From Portibacter lacus (GTDB taxonomy: Bacteria; Bacteroidota; Bacteroidia; Chitinophagales; Saprospiraceae): a DNA stretch of 64,000 nucleotides. The stretch covers positions 186,001 through 250,000 of the forward strand of contig NZ_JAJNKA010000003.1 of assembly GCF_021533215.1 (NCBI RefSeq). Direction: 5' to 3'. The first letter of the stretch is position 1. Each line of letters opens with the position of its first letter. This document shows, piece after piece, positions 62,501-64,000 of the stretch. The position numbers and the translations under genes are program-made. The notes below the pieces were generated by a model. It made no database searches. It was not told the origin of the DNA and was given only the letters and a program-made list of their open reading frames with translations.

Positions 62501-62836
62501 TCGTACTTTCTAAGCAGAATTTCATTTCTCTTATTTCAATGTATGGTCTTTAACAATTCGTTTTAGACCTCAAGCTTAATAGTCATATACTATATGGTTT
62601 TTCGAACGGTAATGTACATTCGCTGTTTTTCATATTACAATTACTAATTACAGCATTACTCATCTGCTTAAGCAATATTACTACTTGATAAGTCTCCATT
62701 TCAATACACGCTATAAAATTGACATAAGTTGTAACATTTCCTAAAATGAATCCGTCTAACAACAAACGACGGAAGCAACTTAGTAAACTCATATTTGGCA
62801 TAATCTAAATTCATGCTGAGTCCCAAATCAATTTTT
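62501..62836. other. 336-bp gene-free region before the last gene
   Basis: A minus-strand ORF of 72 codons (62583-62801) covers much of it but has no recognisable features and I do not accept it as a gene. CATATTTG at 62790-62797, one mismatch from the -7 consensus, may serve the plus-strand gene at 62837. No terminator for the M23 gene is visible. Confidence 0.4.
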
Positions 62837-64000
62837 ATGAAGACCGTATTACCCTTTCTACTCTTAATATTTTCAGGACTTAGCTTATCAGCGCAAAACT
62901 ATCAAGTGATCAGTGGCCAACTCCTTGATCAAAAAACGGGCAAAGGCATTCCATATGCTAACATTGGTATACCTGAAAAGGGAATAGGCACTACCTCTAA
63001 TGATGATGGAAAATTCACATTTAAAGTTCCTAAATTCTATGCGAATTCGAATTTGATTGTGTCCGTCATTGGATACAAAACATATAACAAGCCTCTTAAT
63101 CAAATAATAAGCCCAGTACTCATCACCTTAGAACCAACAAGCTATGCGCTCTCAGAAATCCAAATCGTGGATGAAAGTGGAGTAGAAAACATCATAAGAA
63201 AAGCAGTAAAAAAGATCCCTGAGAACTACCCTATCCAATCGACCACTGTGCTAGGATTCTATAGAGAATCTCGGACAGATTCCCTCGATGAACATGTATA
63301 TCTAGCAGAAGGTGTACTCAACATTCATAAAACTTCTTATAAAAACACAAAAGAAGGTATGGTCAGCTTGGTTCAAGGAAGAAAAATTAACTTAAAGAAT
63401 CCACTTGACACAGTGATAATAGGAGGATTCAGTTCAGGACATATGGCTGCACATCGTTTTGATTTTGTGAAAAATCGAGAAGATTTTATTGATGAAGACT
63501 TCTTTCCTGCATACAAATATTGGATTGAAAATATTACAACCTATAACGGCAGACAAGTTTATGTCATTGGTTTTGACAAAGATCCAAATGCTAAGAATTT
63601 AAAACGCAGAAAAAACAGTGCCTCATCCATTATCGGAAAGTTACTGGGAAGATCAACTTCAACAACCTTGGATGCGAGATTAAAAGGAAAGCTGTATATA
63701 GAAAAAGAATCTTATGCTTTTATCAAAGCAGAATTTGAAGTAACGGAAGATGGATTAAGAAAATACAATGACTATCCTTTATATTCAGGTAGATGGACTT
63801 TTAATAAGTATGTGGTTAATTACCAACAAGTAGAAGGCAAGTGGTACTTCAGCGACGCACTTAGAGAAGGAGGAAGAAGAAGTGGCGGAGTGTATTCGAA
63901 TGAGATTAAAATAACTGAAATTGACACCGATAAAGGCAAACCTATACCGTATCTGGATCGCTTAGATCGTGGTGAAGAGTTTGTAGACATGACAGGAACT
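62837..64000 (+). CDS. CarboxypepD_reg-like protein of the cell envelope, 3' end outside the window
   Basis: 388 codons to the window edge. The ATG at 62837 starts a signal peptide (MKTVLPFLLLIFSGLSLSAQ); an in-frame ATG at 62813 is less likely. A carboxypeptidase-regulatory-like domain follows (about 25-105; GKGIPYANIGIPEKGIGTTSNDDG, LIVSVIGYKTYNK), then SEIQIVDESGVENIIRKAVKKIPENYP and a long beta-rich part with ARLKGKLYIEKESYAFIKAEFE and WYFSDALREGG. This matches a Bacteroidota group of secreted or outer-membrane proteins with an N-terminal CarboxypepD_reg domain and no assigned function. No stop codon in the window. Confidence 0.8.
   Translation, partial: MKTVLPFLLLIFSGLSLSAQNYQVISGQLLDQKTGKGIPYANIGIPEKGIGTTSNDDGKFTFKVPKFYANSNLIVSVIGYKTYNKPLNQIISPVLITLEPTSYALSEIQIVDESGVENIIRKAVKKIPENYPIQSTTVLGFYRESRTDSLDEHVYLAEGVLNIHKTSYKNTKEGMVSLVQGRKINLKNPLDTVIIGGFSSGHMAAHRFDFVKNREDFIDEDFFPAYKYWIENITTYNGRQVYVIGFDKDPNAKNLKRRKNSASSIIGKLLGRSTSTTLDARLKGKLYIEKESYAFIKAEFEVTEDGLRKYNDYPLYSGRWTFNKYVVNYQQVEGKWYFSDALREGGRRSGGVYSNEIKITEIDTDKGKPIPYLDRLDRGEEFVDMTGT

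Noticed and set aside
62583-62801. Minus-strand ORF of 72 codons in the gap before the last gene
   Set aside because: No signal peptide, domain or operon context, and the opposite strand of the same DNA carries a likely promoter element for the next gene.

Overview
The window is an AT-rich chromosomal segment from a member of the phylum Bacteroidota, probably a free-living, Saprospirales-like aerobe (the order is inference, the phylum is well supported). The evidence is two SusC/SusD pairs, a CarboxypepD_reg/OMP_b-brl outer-membrane protein, a Por (type IX) secretion sorting domain, an ExbB-ExbD-ExbD-TonB operon next to folC, a PUR-type DUF3276 protein, and several TAnnTTTG promoter elements. 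I see no rRNA, tRNA, CRISPR array, prophage, transposase or IS element; this looks like core genome, not an island.

Layout. 1-13081 (all minus strand): two tandem nutrient-uptake loci, each running SusC, SusD, any accessory genes, an intrinsic terminator, and then one more gene (an arylsulfotransferase-like gene, cut by the window edge, and a DUF3179 gene) starting directly behind the terminator. 13320-18000: pdxJ, then a plus-strand envelope run of CPBP protease, cdsA, surE, a small membrane protein and lpxB. 18074-26558: topA, a DUF6794 protein, a secreted protein usually mislabelled asparagine synthetase B, a VWA membrane protein, and a pair made of a tandem helix-hairpin-helix membrane protein and an OmpA-domain protein. 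26785-32135: comEC with a ComEA-like HhH partner, an ABC exporter and DUF3276. 32726-38661: a large outer-membrane receptor, then a small-protein / SulP / universal-stress-protein unit.

39055-40727 holds a translationally coupled pair of coiled-coil genes, one a membrane-anchored protein that looks like a divergent PspA/Vipp1 (ESCRT-III-like) protein. This is my best candidate for a little-described system. 40893-46197 is a tightly overlapped run of an arginine deiminase-like enzyme, a thioesterase, a YihY/BrkB membrane protein and a secreted sugar dehydrogenase; it meets folC tail to tail. Between folC and the TonB operon, on the opposite strand, a promoter-like element and a strong terminator frame an unannotated RNA of about 125 nt. 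50233-55104 holds a CoA-binding protein and a packed operon of a small membrane protein, a lipoprotein, a sugar transferase, aroE and proline dehydrogenase. 55174-64000 carries an M14 carboxypeptidase-like protein, a small outer-membrane barrel, alaS, an M23 peptidase, and the start of a CarboxypepD_reg protein cut by the window end.

How the genes fit together. The TonB operon would energise the SusC-type receptors. cdsA, lpxB, the sugar transferase, the M23 peptidase and the OmpA protein build or anchor the envelope. ComEC with its HhH partner is the DNA-uptake channel. Starts were adjusted where an upstream TTG or GTG was less likely than an ATG that places a signal peptide or a known N-terminus correctly. 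All assignments come from reading motifs by eye; no database search was run.
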